The position numbers and the translations under genes were made by a program. Of a DNA stretch of 64,000 bases, positions 11,301-20,394 are shown piece by piece; the stretch's first letter is position 1; each line of letters opens with the position of its first letter. Source of the stretch: Pyricularia pennisetigena (Eukaryota > Ascomycota > Sordariomycetes > Magnaporthales > Pyriculariaceae); NCBI RefSeq assembly GCF_004337985.1, contig NC_043744.1, forward strand, positions 1,304,730-1,368,729, in the 5' to 3' direction. A model generated the notes under the pieces. That model did not search any database and was not told the DNA's origin. It saw only the letters and a list, made by a program, of their open reading frames with translations.

Positions 11301-13101
11301 TTCCTGACGGACACGTACGGCGTGCGCGGCGACCGCATCTTTTACAGCCGCGACGCGTCCTTTGCCGCCGCCGTCCAGCGCGCCACGGCCGGACGGGGCG
11401 TGGACGTGGTGCTCAACTCGCTGGCGGGCGACGCGCTGCGCGAGACGTGGGAGTGCGTGGCCCCGTTCGGCCGCTTCGTCGAGATCGGCAAGCGCAGCAT
11501 CCTGGCCAACGCCGGCCTGGCCATGGCCGTCTTTGACCGGAACGCCACCTTTGCGTCCGTGGACCTGACCCTCGTGGCCAAGGAGCGCCCGCGCGTCATG
11601 CGCCGCCTGCTCGACGACGTCTTTCGCCTGCTCAGCTACGGCGCCGTCCGGCCCATCTCGCCCGTCACGCTCTTCAGCGTCTCCGACGTCGAGGCCGCCT
11701 TCCGCACCCTGCAGGCCGGCAAGGCGCACGGCAAGATCCTGGTGACCGCCGCGCCGGGCGACCTGGTCAAGGCGACGTACTCGCCGCGAACCTTTGATCG
11801 GCTGTTCAAGGCTGATGCTACGTATATTGTTGTCGGCGGGACGGGTGGAATCGGCCGCAGTATCATCAAGTGGATGGCGGAAAAGGGGGCGAGGCACTTG
11901 GTTGTTGTGTCTCGTTCCGACACCGTCTCGCCCAAGGTGGCTGAGATGATCAAGGAGGCCGACGCTGCACACGGAGCCAAGGTTTCCGTCTCTCGGTGCG
12001 ATGTTGCCCTGATTGAAGACGTGGAGAGGATGATTGAGGGCATCTCATTGGCAAACATGCCACCAATCAGGGGAGTAATACACAGCGCCATGGTGCTCGA
12101 TGTAAGCAAGAACCCAAAAACCANNNNNNNNNNNNNNNNNNNNNNNNNNNNNNNCCCCCCCCCTTCTCGCTCGCAGTATAACTACATCAAAAAAGCTGAC
12201 CCGGCCAACTCCACCAACACAGGACGTGCTCTTGGAAAAAATGACATTTACCCAGTGGGAAACCGTCGTGCGTCCCAAGGTGTCCGGCGCCTGGAACCTC
12301 CACACAAGCCTGACGAACCACCAGCTCGACTTCTTCATCGCCCTCGGCTCCGTCGCCGGCATAATCGGCAACCAAGGCCAGTCGGCCTACGCCGCGGCCA
12401 ACACCTTCCTCGACAGCCTGGTGCGCCACCGCCGCGCCCTGGGCCTGCCGGGTGCCTCGCTCGACCTCGCCGCCGTCAGCGACACCGGCTACCTTGCCGA
12501 GAACGCCGAGCGCCAGCAGCAGGTCCTCAAGCAGATCGGCGGCGAGGCCATCTCCGAGAAGGAAATCCTAGCGCTGGTCGCCGCCGTCGTGGCCGGCGAC
12601 GACGCGCAGACCGCAAGCGGCGGGCAGGTGCTCACGGGCCTGCGGCTGAGCCCGTCGGCGCCGGCGACGTTCTGGTCCGCGGACGCCAAGTTCGCACCGC
12701 TGCGGGCAAGAGCGAGAGAGCTGCGCGCCGCCGCCGACGGTGGTGGTGGTGGTGGTGGTGGTGGTGGTGGTGCGGCAGCTGCGGCGGCGAGCATATCGCC
12801 CGGCGCGGCGCTCAAGAGGGCGGCGTCGTACGCGGAGGCGCACGCGGTCGTGGTGGATGCGCTGCTGGACAAGGCGGCGGGCGTGCTGATGCTGCCGCGC
12901 GAGGAGCTGGACCCGAGCAAGGGGACCGTCTTTTACGGCCTGGACTCGCTGGTCTCGATCGAGATCCGGAACTGGATCACCAGGGAGTTTGGCGCCGTGC
13001 TGCAGATTCTGGATCTGTTGAGCAGTGGCTCCTTTTCGGCCCTGGCAGAAACCGTCATCAGGAAGACGGAGCTGTGTTCTTTTGAGAAGGGCACTGCTTG
13101 A
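5361..13101 (+). CDS. highly reducing type I polyketide synthase (KS-AT-DH-ER-KR-ACP), about 2539 aa
   Basis: Iterative HR-PKS expected to build a reduced aliphatic chain from acetyl- and malonyl-CoA. Exons 5361-12101 and 12223-13101. KS about 137-555 with C310 (TACSS), H445 (EAHGTGT) and H485 (NVGHLEG). AT about 757-1080 with GHSSGE, S853. DH about 1170-1500 with H1190 and D1431 (HPALLD). ER about 1809-2130 with the cofactor loop AAAGGVGQ. KR from about 2153 (GGTGGIG) with S2290 and Y2303. ACP attachment serine S2489 (GLDSL). No SAM-binding methyltransferase motif is visible between DH and ER, and no releasing domain follows the ACP. The single intron (12102-12222, GTAAGC...CACAG) restores 'AMVLD-DVLLEKMTF' and contains a gap. 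Oddities: an Asn-Gly-Thr-rich N-terminal extension, a Lys/Glu then Thr/Ala-rich KS-AT linker, and 11 consecutive glycines before the ACP. All catalytic residues look intact. Confidence 0.95.
7240..7323 (+). repeat. Thr/Ala-Thr low-complexity repeat in the PKS KS-AT linker
   Basis: Tandem units of the type CCACTACCACGCCTG followed by repeated GCCACT hexamers, encoding (TPATT)n and (AT)n. The repeat stays in frame and directly follows a Lys/Glu-rich stretch encoded around 7125-7160. Confidence 0.85.
12124..12154. other. assembly gap (31 N) inside the PKS intron
   Basis: Run of N followed by about nine C within the predicted intron 12102-12222. It does not interrupt exonic sequence if that splice model is right. 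Reading straight through the gap gives a spurious frame and loses the KR/ACP homology. Confidence 0.95.
12739..12771 (+). repeat. (GGT)11 microsatellite encoding polyglycine
   Basis: Eleven perfect GGT triplets in the linker between the KR and ACP domains of the PKS. Trinucleotide length changes would preserve frame and alter only linker length. Confidence 0.95.
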
Positions 13102-13636
13102 AGATTTTGTGCATTTATTTGCGGGCTTATGGAGGTTAACTTGCGTTGGACGTTTGGGCATATTGTGGGATTTGACTTTTTATTTCTTTGCGTCCAGCTG
13201 TTTTCACCTTTTTTCTTTTGTGGTATTATTCCAGTCACTTTCTGTTCAAAAATTGAAATAGACATTGTCAACCTAATTCAGGAGGTCAGATACAGTACCA
13301 TCTTCCAGCCTTGATTCAAGAAGCTACATGCCTCCCTGCCTGCAGATTCATAATTCACTACAATTTTCGACAATACATGCGCTTTCAAGATGAGACATGG
13401 CGCGCCGAGTTCCTATTTGATTTCAGCGCTAGTGAAAGTATGCTGCACAAACTTAGCCAATACCTTTCAAGGCTAACCGACGAGAAGACTACGACATCAA
13501 ACCTCGGCATCAAAATTGAGTCTTTCTGCAACCACAACACAACAGATCGGTAGGGACAGAATAGAATAGAAAGACAGCACCATCAAAACCGACAGCAGAC
13601 ACCAGTCACCTTGGAAAAAACACGACACTGCAGCCT
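13102..13636. other. convergent 3' intergenic region between the PKS and the Cys-rich peptide gene
   Basis: About 535 bp between two stop codons on opposite strands. It is expected to hold both 3' UTRs. No further gene or repeat recognised. Confidence 0.5.
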
Positions 13637-13981
13637 TTAGCAGCAGCCAGAGCTTCCACAGCAGCCGATGATGCAGCCAATAGCACAGCCAGGGCAGACC
13701 CCTCCAATCGGGCACGTGCCGCGGCAGGTGTTGAACCAGTCCATGTCGCAAGCCTGCGCCTCGACGGACGCGGAGGATTTGAAGTCTATGTGTTTGTTAG
13801 ACGAGACTCTCAAGGCAGAAAAAGTGAATCGTGGAGAGGAGGTAGACTCACCTCGCATGATCTGTGCCAGCTCGGTCGAGCTAACGTCGCGGTTGACGAC
13901 GGCGGCAGGCTCGCTCTGAGCGGGCATAGCGTTGACGCCCAGGGCCAGGGTGACGATCATGGCGGTGATGGAGAAGCGCAT
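13637..13981 (-). CDS. small secreted cysteine-rich peptide precursor, 92 aa, ten Cys near the C-terminus
   Basis: Exons (minus strand) 13981-13852 and 13785-13637. The 66-nt intron 13786-13851 starts GTGAGT, has a CTAAC branch site and ends CATAG; its removal joins codons as GAC. A hydrophobic signal peptide (about residues 1-18) is followed by an acidic pro-like region (about 19-55). The last 37 residues hold ten cysteines at 56, 64, 68, 74, 77, 81, 85, 86, 91 and 92, ending in Cys-Cys. Gly and Cys dominate ('GVCPGCAIGCIIGCC'). This layout fits a secreted disulfide-rich effector or antimicrobial-type peptide, or a fungal ribosomal peptide precursor; I do not recognise the family. It converges on the PKS. 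The intron is a multiple of three without stops, so an unspliced message would encode a 114-aa form. Gene is likely; function unknown. Confidence 0.72.
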   Translation of the reverse strand: MRFSITAMIVTLALGVNAMPAQSEPAAVVNRDVSSTELAQIMRGESTSSPRFTFSALRVSSNKHIDFKSSASVEAQACDMDWFNTCRGTCPIGGVCPGCAIGCIIGCCGSSGCC

Positions 13982-14093
13982 TTTGAAGGAGTCGTGGGTG
14001 AGTATATTGGTATAAGAGCTGAATGTATGATTTAAGACTATGTGGCTGATGGTTTGAGGGTCTCGAGGGCGAGAGAACGGGAAACGCAACTGG

Positions 14094-14100
14094 TTTTATA
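14094..14100 (-). promoter_or_regulatory. TATA box of the Cys-rich peptide gene
   Basis: TATAAAA on the minus strand, about 113 bp upstream of the ATG at 13981. It supports the gene as a transcribed unit; the call rests on sequence and position only. Confidence 0.5.
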
Positions 14101-15919
14101 TCTGAAAAAAAAATCTCCCCGTGTTTCCCCGTGTTACCCTCTAGCTATGCATTGATTTTAGCATCGTTGGTCTTCAGGAGACCTTCTTGATGGCAGCCAT
14201 CATAGCTGAACAACCACTGGCCATTCATTAGTACATTACATTCTTTTTGGGAAAGGCTAAGGGGCAATTCAAGGGATGGTCATGAAGATCGCTGCCACCT
14301 GCAGAGTATATGCACTTCCCCGCCTTCCTTTGACCAAGCTCGAGGGTCTTTGCTCTTGTCATTCGTCCGTGGCAAAGCATCACACCGGCTCGCCCGCTCC
14401 CATGCATTCTCAAACCGATGTACCGGTACGGCACAGCAGGGTTTGAGTCAGGCACGTTTTCTCCGCAATCGTTCAGCTACAGTTTCTTTCTTCTTGCCCA
14501 CCTGCGGGCACAGACGAAGGATTTAGCATATTTCGGCGCCACCTTGGCACAGTGGAAAACAAGCGACGACCCGATATGTGGCCAATTTTCTTGTCAAGTC
14601 ATCCTGTTGAGCTCTGCGCAAGAGCCACTGGGACGCAACAGCCTTCATCACGACAGGTACGGCTGAGAACTCTATATACTCAGTCACACAGGTTTGGGTC
14701 AAACCTTTCCAGCTGCACTAGTCAGTCCCAGTATGAAAAAAGATCCACGACCTTCTGGAAATGGATTACCGCTCGGACTTTGGCTTGTTTTGGCGTTCAG
14801 CGCGGTTACAAGCCGCATTCGCCACTTTGGTGCATCAGAAGGGGCGGCGGCGCCTACAAGGCTACAAGTAGAAACCGACATTGAATGGTGGTTATATTGA
14901 GTTGTCGGCGAGGTAGCAGTCAACCCTGGGCACATGACGTAAAACCGGACGAAGCTGCCTTTGCGCACCGGACCCATGAATAAGTGATTTTGCTAATGGT
15001 TTGCCACACTAACCTCGTAGGGGGGATCCGTATGCGTGACCATTCGACTTGAAATGAGAGGGGCAGAACGACAACAGTTGCTCCTGTCTGGGCCGGCTCC
15101 AGCCAGGCTAGTCCCAGATTCCTCTCTGGCCGGACACCGTCGCTCGTACCCCTGGCCATGACTTCATGGATCACAGCGATCACTTCACAATTAGTTTTCA
15201 CGTTAGAAATATAGAAAACCTCATCACTTTGAAGCATGAGATATACCCACCGTCCGTAAATCTTGATAACTTACCTAGAGGAAGAGGCGAGGGATACGCA
15301 AGTGAACTGCGAGGGTATCAAGGAATGGACTATGGGTCGTTGAGCAAAATCAACACTTGGTTTCTTGACTCATACTGCGGGAGGGTCCAAAATCATTGAG
15401 ACTATATGATATAGCTGCCAACTCCGGAATCGATTGTAGGCAGCTCCTGGACGAGATTTCATATTGTAGGACGATCTGTCTTGATTGAAACAGCAGAAGA
15501 CACCCGACGTATGCTAAGGACTGTAAGTTCAATGCGACGACAGCCAGCTGTCTTTGGAGCTAATTCCGCCAAGTACACCCGACTGAGAACAAGGCTGAGC
15601 CCCATTGCCTATGTCCCGTCATTACCGTGAAGACTTTGGTAGACCTGGCTAAGCTAACTAGCTTAGGCGTGACCAGTAAGTCGGCGTAGAAAATTTCTCT
15701 CGCTTCGAAAATTTCTATACTATACGGTAACCTTAGGGACAGGTAGTCCCCATGACAACAGCCAGTCAGCCCCAGCCTTCCACCTGCTTAGGTTTTGGAA
15801 ACAGCGTCAACAGCAGCCATATTTTCATGGAAGGGTTCAAATGTAGCTAAATGTAATTTTGTAATTTGTACGGTACCTCCAGCGATTAAATTAGTAGTTT
15901 TATAAGACTTGGTTCGTTG

Positions 15920-16419
15920 TAAGGCCTGCCAAACCCCGAAAAAAGGAATGGCCCGGCCCGGCCCACCAACCCACGGGCTTTTGGCGGGGGCCCGTAAAGG
16001 CCCACGGGTTTTTTGGCGGGCTAACGGGGGCCCGTGGGCTGGCGGGCCGGGCCCGAATTGGGTAACCCGCGGGTTTTTGTACTGGGCCGAATACAAAATT
16101 AAGATAAAGAGAAAACCTAAAAAAAAAAAAAAAAGCCTTTGATTACTAAATAACATTTGTAAAGTTATTTTCCATTTAAAATTTTAATTACAGGTATAAT
16201 TTTAGATTATATTCTAATGGACATAATTCCTAAGATTAATACGTAAAATATATGTTTTTACGGGTTTTGCCACGGGGGCCCGCGGGTTGCCAACCAAAAC
16301 CCGCGTTAAATTTTGGGCTGGGCTGAGCCCCCCAAAAATAATTCAACCCACCCACGGGTCGCCCGCCCCACCAATTTGGGCCAACGCGGGCCCCCATGGG
16401 TGGGTTTTGGCAGACCTTA
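15920..16419. mobile_element. hAT-like non-autonomous DNA transposon, copy 1 (500 bp)
   Basis: The ends are short inverted repeats: the left end begins TAAGGCCTGCCAAA and the reverse complement of the right end begins TAAGGTCTGCCAAA. Flanking 8-mers gttcgttg (15912-15919) and gttcgctg (16420-16427) differ at one base and look like an 8-bp target site duplication, the size typical of hAT elements. About 160 bp at each end is very GC-rich with repeated GGGCCC/CCCGTGGG blocks that can fold into hairpins. The roughly 200-bp core is AT-rich and non-coding. A second copy is at 39252-39664 and a left-end fragment at 44914-45015. Confidence 0.72.
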
Positions 16420-16898
16420 GTTCGCTGAGTCGGGATCGTATTTATATTCCAGAACATTATAAGCGACGGATTTGCGCACGATGCAAACGCGGCGGTTTGC
16501 CATATACAGAACTGAGACTTGGCAAGATTATTCTGTTTGCGTAATACGGGATCATTTAAAGCCCCCTGAGCCCAGTGGCCACAGGGTCCACAATGAGATC
16601 AGAATGCTCAGCCCCCTAATCAAAACTATCGCTGGAGCGTCGGAATGCTTACTGCTACACAAATAGTGGGCCGTTGGCTCACCAATAAAACAAGTCAAGG
16701 TGGCGGAGCAACAGCCATTCCTCTAGCGGTAGAATCTCTCCAAGTAAAATTCATTTTTAATAACCTGATCTGTGAAGACAATCGGGGCTTGACTTGGAAT
16801 TGTATGTGAAATTGATGCAAACAACAGAAAGAAAAACTAACATGATAGGTCCCACAAGCATTAGGGGTAGTTAATCCCACGGGATTCTTTCTAGTACC

Positions 16899-19364
16899 TC
16901 AGCCATCCCATACAAGTCGCATGATAACATCTTGATCCCCCGACATCATCCACTGCTGCTGACCGTCTCCAACCCCACCAAACGGGAGTGATCCTTCGCC
17001 TAACCAGGTGGCAATCTCATCATCCAAAATGGTCATTTCAGGTGTAGGCATCTGCGAGAAACCAGGCAGATCTTCCTGCTGTTGCTGCTGTTGCTGCTGC
17101 GGGTGCGGAGGCGAAAAGATGCGATCCACCAAGCTGCCCCGCGAGGCCTCTGCCTTCTTCTCCTGCAGCAGCCGCTGCCTGTACTGCTCGATGGCGTCGC
17201 GGAAGTTGGCCAAGATGCCAAAGTACTGTCCCGCTTGCGGACTCAGGCGTCTGAGCTCTCCTAGGATGTGGAGGGAGCTGCCAAACGCATCGCGCCTTTC
17301 GGTTGTGTCGGCTGCATCTTGAGTTTCCTCTACGAGGAGGGAGAATCCGAGGACTAGCCCCGCCGCGAATATCCATGCTCTTTGAGCCAGACGGTGTTAG
17401 AGGTTGTCATCGAGTAAAGAACCGGAATGCACGCCCTTACTTGATAATACACATGTTGCCCAGCAGCAAGCCACAGTCCATAGCCTGCCGAAAATTCTGG
17501 GCCATGTAAGTAGCCGCCTCGACGCAGGCGCGGGACAGCTCGGAGACGAGGCCGTGATCCGGACCGTGGTCTGCCCCGCCGCCGCACGACGTCCCTCGAA
17601 GCTGCGGCATGACCTGGCGGATCAGGAACCGCCTCGTGATTAGGATGACGGCAAAGTAGTACGCGCCAGCCACATGGATGTTCCCGACTGCGACGCCCCG
17701 TTCGCAGCTCTCAAGGTCCCGCGGCCCGCGGCGAAGGGATGGAGGGAATTCGCGGCTGCGCTGCCGCAGCGCGCGCAAAAAGACCTCTGCCGACCTGGCG
17801 TCTAGTCCGCCTTCTGTCGACTTGGTGACGGCGGCATCGAGGACGGAGGAGAGGTCGTAGATGGCGGTTTGGGCGGTGCTTCGGTGGCCGTGTGGTGTTT
17901 CCTCCTGCCGAGCTCTGCGTTGCGCCTCTGGGCTGGCTCCGAAGGGCACTACGCTGCTTCGGCGGCCGAGGATGGAATTGCAGACCACGTCGAGAACGCG
18001 GAGGGTTTGGGATGTTCGCATACTGTACGGATATACACCCCAAAGTCAGATGGAACCCGTTCGTAGGGTTGGGGCCAGCAAAGCTACCCACCGTGCCTCC
18101 CGTATATCCGGCTTCAAATGCCTATGCTGCGCTTCGATGTGCAGACCTAGGATGTCGGCCGCTTTGGAGGCCACGCCGATGTACATGAATGCCGAGTTGC
18201 GACGGCAGGCACCCAGCATGTAGAAGGCCATGAGCAGAAACGCCCGGGTCAAGTCCAGCGTCGGGTCCTGCAGCATGTCGTCAAAGGCCATCTTCCGCGC
18301 CTGCGCAAAGTACTTGGCCGCCGTGGCGCCGTCCACTGAACTTTTTCCGCGGCACTGCGCGCCAATGGCAATCATCAGGTACAGGGAGGCGGACAAGGCT
18401 TCGCGTGGCCGCTTGCGTGCTGTCCGTTGGTTGCGGTCCGAATATATGGGCTCTGTCGATAGTTTCAGGAGCTTGTTAAGCTCGGCTGAGCTGAAAAGGT
18501 CTAAGAGACCGCTGGACTAATATCGGCGTTTTTTTTTTTTTTTTTTTTATTTTTAGAATTTTGCAAGTTTGCATATCCAAACGAGTATTATGGGATACAG
18601 AAGTAAACGTACCACGTCAAGAAAACACACTATTAACTCTTCCTTGTCCTGAAAAGTGAGATCATCTTGGAAAGCTGGCGGGACTGCGTCAGGGTCTGCA
18701 GCCTCAAATAGCCGCTGAGTGTCTTGATCGTCGGTAAAGTCGGACGGTCCAGCATGGCGCTTGAGAGTGTGCTGGAGGAAGCGAAGAAAGGATATCGCAG
18801 CAGTGTCGCCAATGAAAACTGTCGTGTTTGAATCACCAGTCAGCGGCTCCTAAATACGAAGCAAGTCTGGACTTGAGTCTAAAAGCTCAAGACCAAAACC
18901 TACACACCTCCTTCTCCACTCGAGCTAGAGAGCATCAGAGCCGGCTGCTGCGACGAAGACCTTGTATCATTCGAGCTGTCAAGACCGGCATCATCACCAC
19001 CGACCCCATCCTCGCCATTCGCGTCCCTGCTGGGATTTGAATTTGGTAGAACCCGGGTCACTTCCGGGTTGCTCTCGCAATAACTACCCCAGACGGCCGA
19101 GGGCGATGATGTCAGGTCCGGGCCGTCAGCATTGTCGCATACATCCTCCCCGCCCGCCCGGTTGTTGCCGCTGACGGCGGGCCGCCGGGCCTTGTAAGAG
19201 CTGCCCCGCCGCCCGGGAACGTAGCGACAAATTTCGCCAAGGCCCTTTCTGGAGCAGGAGCCGCAGGGCCGGATACCATCGCACCGCTTCTTGGACGCCT
19301 TGCAGGTCTGGCAGGCCCGGGCGACCCGTTGCCGGTCCTCAGGCCGGACTGGCGGGCGCGGCAT
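16899..19364 (-). CDS. Zn(II)2Cys6 transcription factor with fungal-specific regulatory domain, 716 aa
   Basis: Likely pathway-specific regulator of the surrounding cluster. Five exons on the minus strand: 19364-18908, 18818-18613, 18516-18092, 18022-17441, 17379-16899, with introns of 89, 96, 69 and 61 nt that keep frame throughout (2151 nt coding). The binuclear zinc cluster is C18, C21, C28, C34, C37, C46 (CxxCx6Cx5CxxCx8C), followed by a basic segment. The middle region has the fungal transcription-factor signatures 'FIGDTAAISFLRFLQ' and 'LLMAFYMLGACRRN', then 'REAR' spliced to 'RTSQTLRVLDVV'. A hydrophobic segment 'AWIFAAGLVLGFSLL' lies near the C-terminus, followed by a short polyglutamine run. 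It is divergent from the FAD monooxygenase gene, sharing a 1-kb intergenic region. Intron 2 holds a poly-A run of about 20 on the coding strand. Confidence 0.9.
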
Positions 19365-20394
19365 GCGACTTTTTTTTTTTTTTTTCTTCTCTCGGGAATG
19401 GGGACAATCAGTCGGGTCAGCCAGCAAAGGTGCGAAAACCTAAACGGGAAAATGTCTAGGAAGCTAGTGTAATGCGGGTGCGGGTGTCCGCTGTGTCTTT
19501 CAGACTCTTCCTGATGGTGTAATTCCATCGTGATCGGGGCGGATCGGTTCTCAACATAAAGGGTTGGGCGGGGGAACTTTTTTTCGGCGGCCTTCCTTTC
19601 CCGGACGAGCTGAACTCCACTCTAGACGCTGCCAAGTTACGGAGTGCATTCAAGATATTTTGTGTATCGAATATCAATATTGTCGAGGTGCATTATCCGG
19701 TCGTGTCGGATGTGGGCATTTCATCATCATTGGTGGAGTTGTACCCCTGATTGCAATTGTCGGCGCAGCCAATCTGAGTGCTTGAATTGATTTGTCGACT
19801 TGGACGAATCACACTCCCTTTTCTGCAAGATAGCAAGACCATCACAGTCTTTTGCTGACCCGACGGTACCCGCCCCGGTGCATATTGGCAAGACGTTACT
19901 GAGATAAGCAAAAAGAAAAGAAGAAGAAAAAAAAATCAAGTTAGTTATCACCTGGAACAAAACTTGGAGGGTGGCCGAGCTGACAGCATCCGCAGAGACC
20001 AAGATGCTGGATGATTGGCCGCCATCACACTCTGGCACTCTGGTTGTTCGGATGTGTTCAGCATCTTTGCCGATGACTGTCGAAGAAATGGCAGCGGTTG
20101 CAGCCCAGAACAGGCTGGGACATGCCGCGACTGGGCGAGATAGCTGCCATCTTGGCCGGCTAAGGGCTTGGAGCCTCGCCAGTCAGATAAGAACTTGAAC
20201 GTCGGCGTGGGTGGATATAGGTGTGAGAATTGCCTATTAAGTGATTGTTTACAACACTCGTGTGCTGGGCATTTGCTACCAACAATTGCATACCAGCCTG
20301 TACAACTTGCAGGTTTTACTGCGCGCTTCTTGACATCTCCATATCAATCAATTGCGCACCACAACATCATCACAAACTCATACAAAAGCACAAG
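19365..20394. promoter_or_regulatory. divergent promoter region between regulator and FAD monooxygenase
   Basis: About 1 kb between two genes transcribed away from each other. The 9-mer TCGGATGTG occurs twice on the plus strand, near 19706 and 20049, in a region where a Zn2Cys6 protein might autoregulate. This is a visual observation and not a demonstrated operator. A poly-T run lies just upstream of the regulator start. No gene is recognised inside. Confidence 0.4.

Larger units (their letters stand above)
13982..16898. other. intergenic region with no recognised gene apart from a transposon copy
   Basis: About 2.9 kb between two minus-strand genes. The left part holds only short random frames. 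A hAT-like non-autonomous element occupies 15920-16419, and the flanks near it are AT-rich. I found no tRNA or conserved protein. Confidence 0.5.

Noticed and set aside
10383..11972. 529-codon antisense frame over the ER/KR region
   Set aside because: Antisense shadow; repetitive Ala/Arg/His composition without motifs.
12102..13085. PKS C-terminus read straight through the gap
   Set aside because: Gives Arg/Pro/Gly-rich nonsense; the spliced frame restores KR and ACP motifs.
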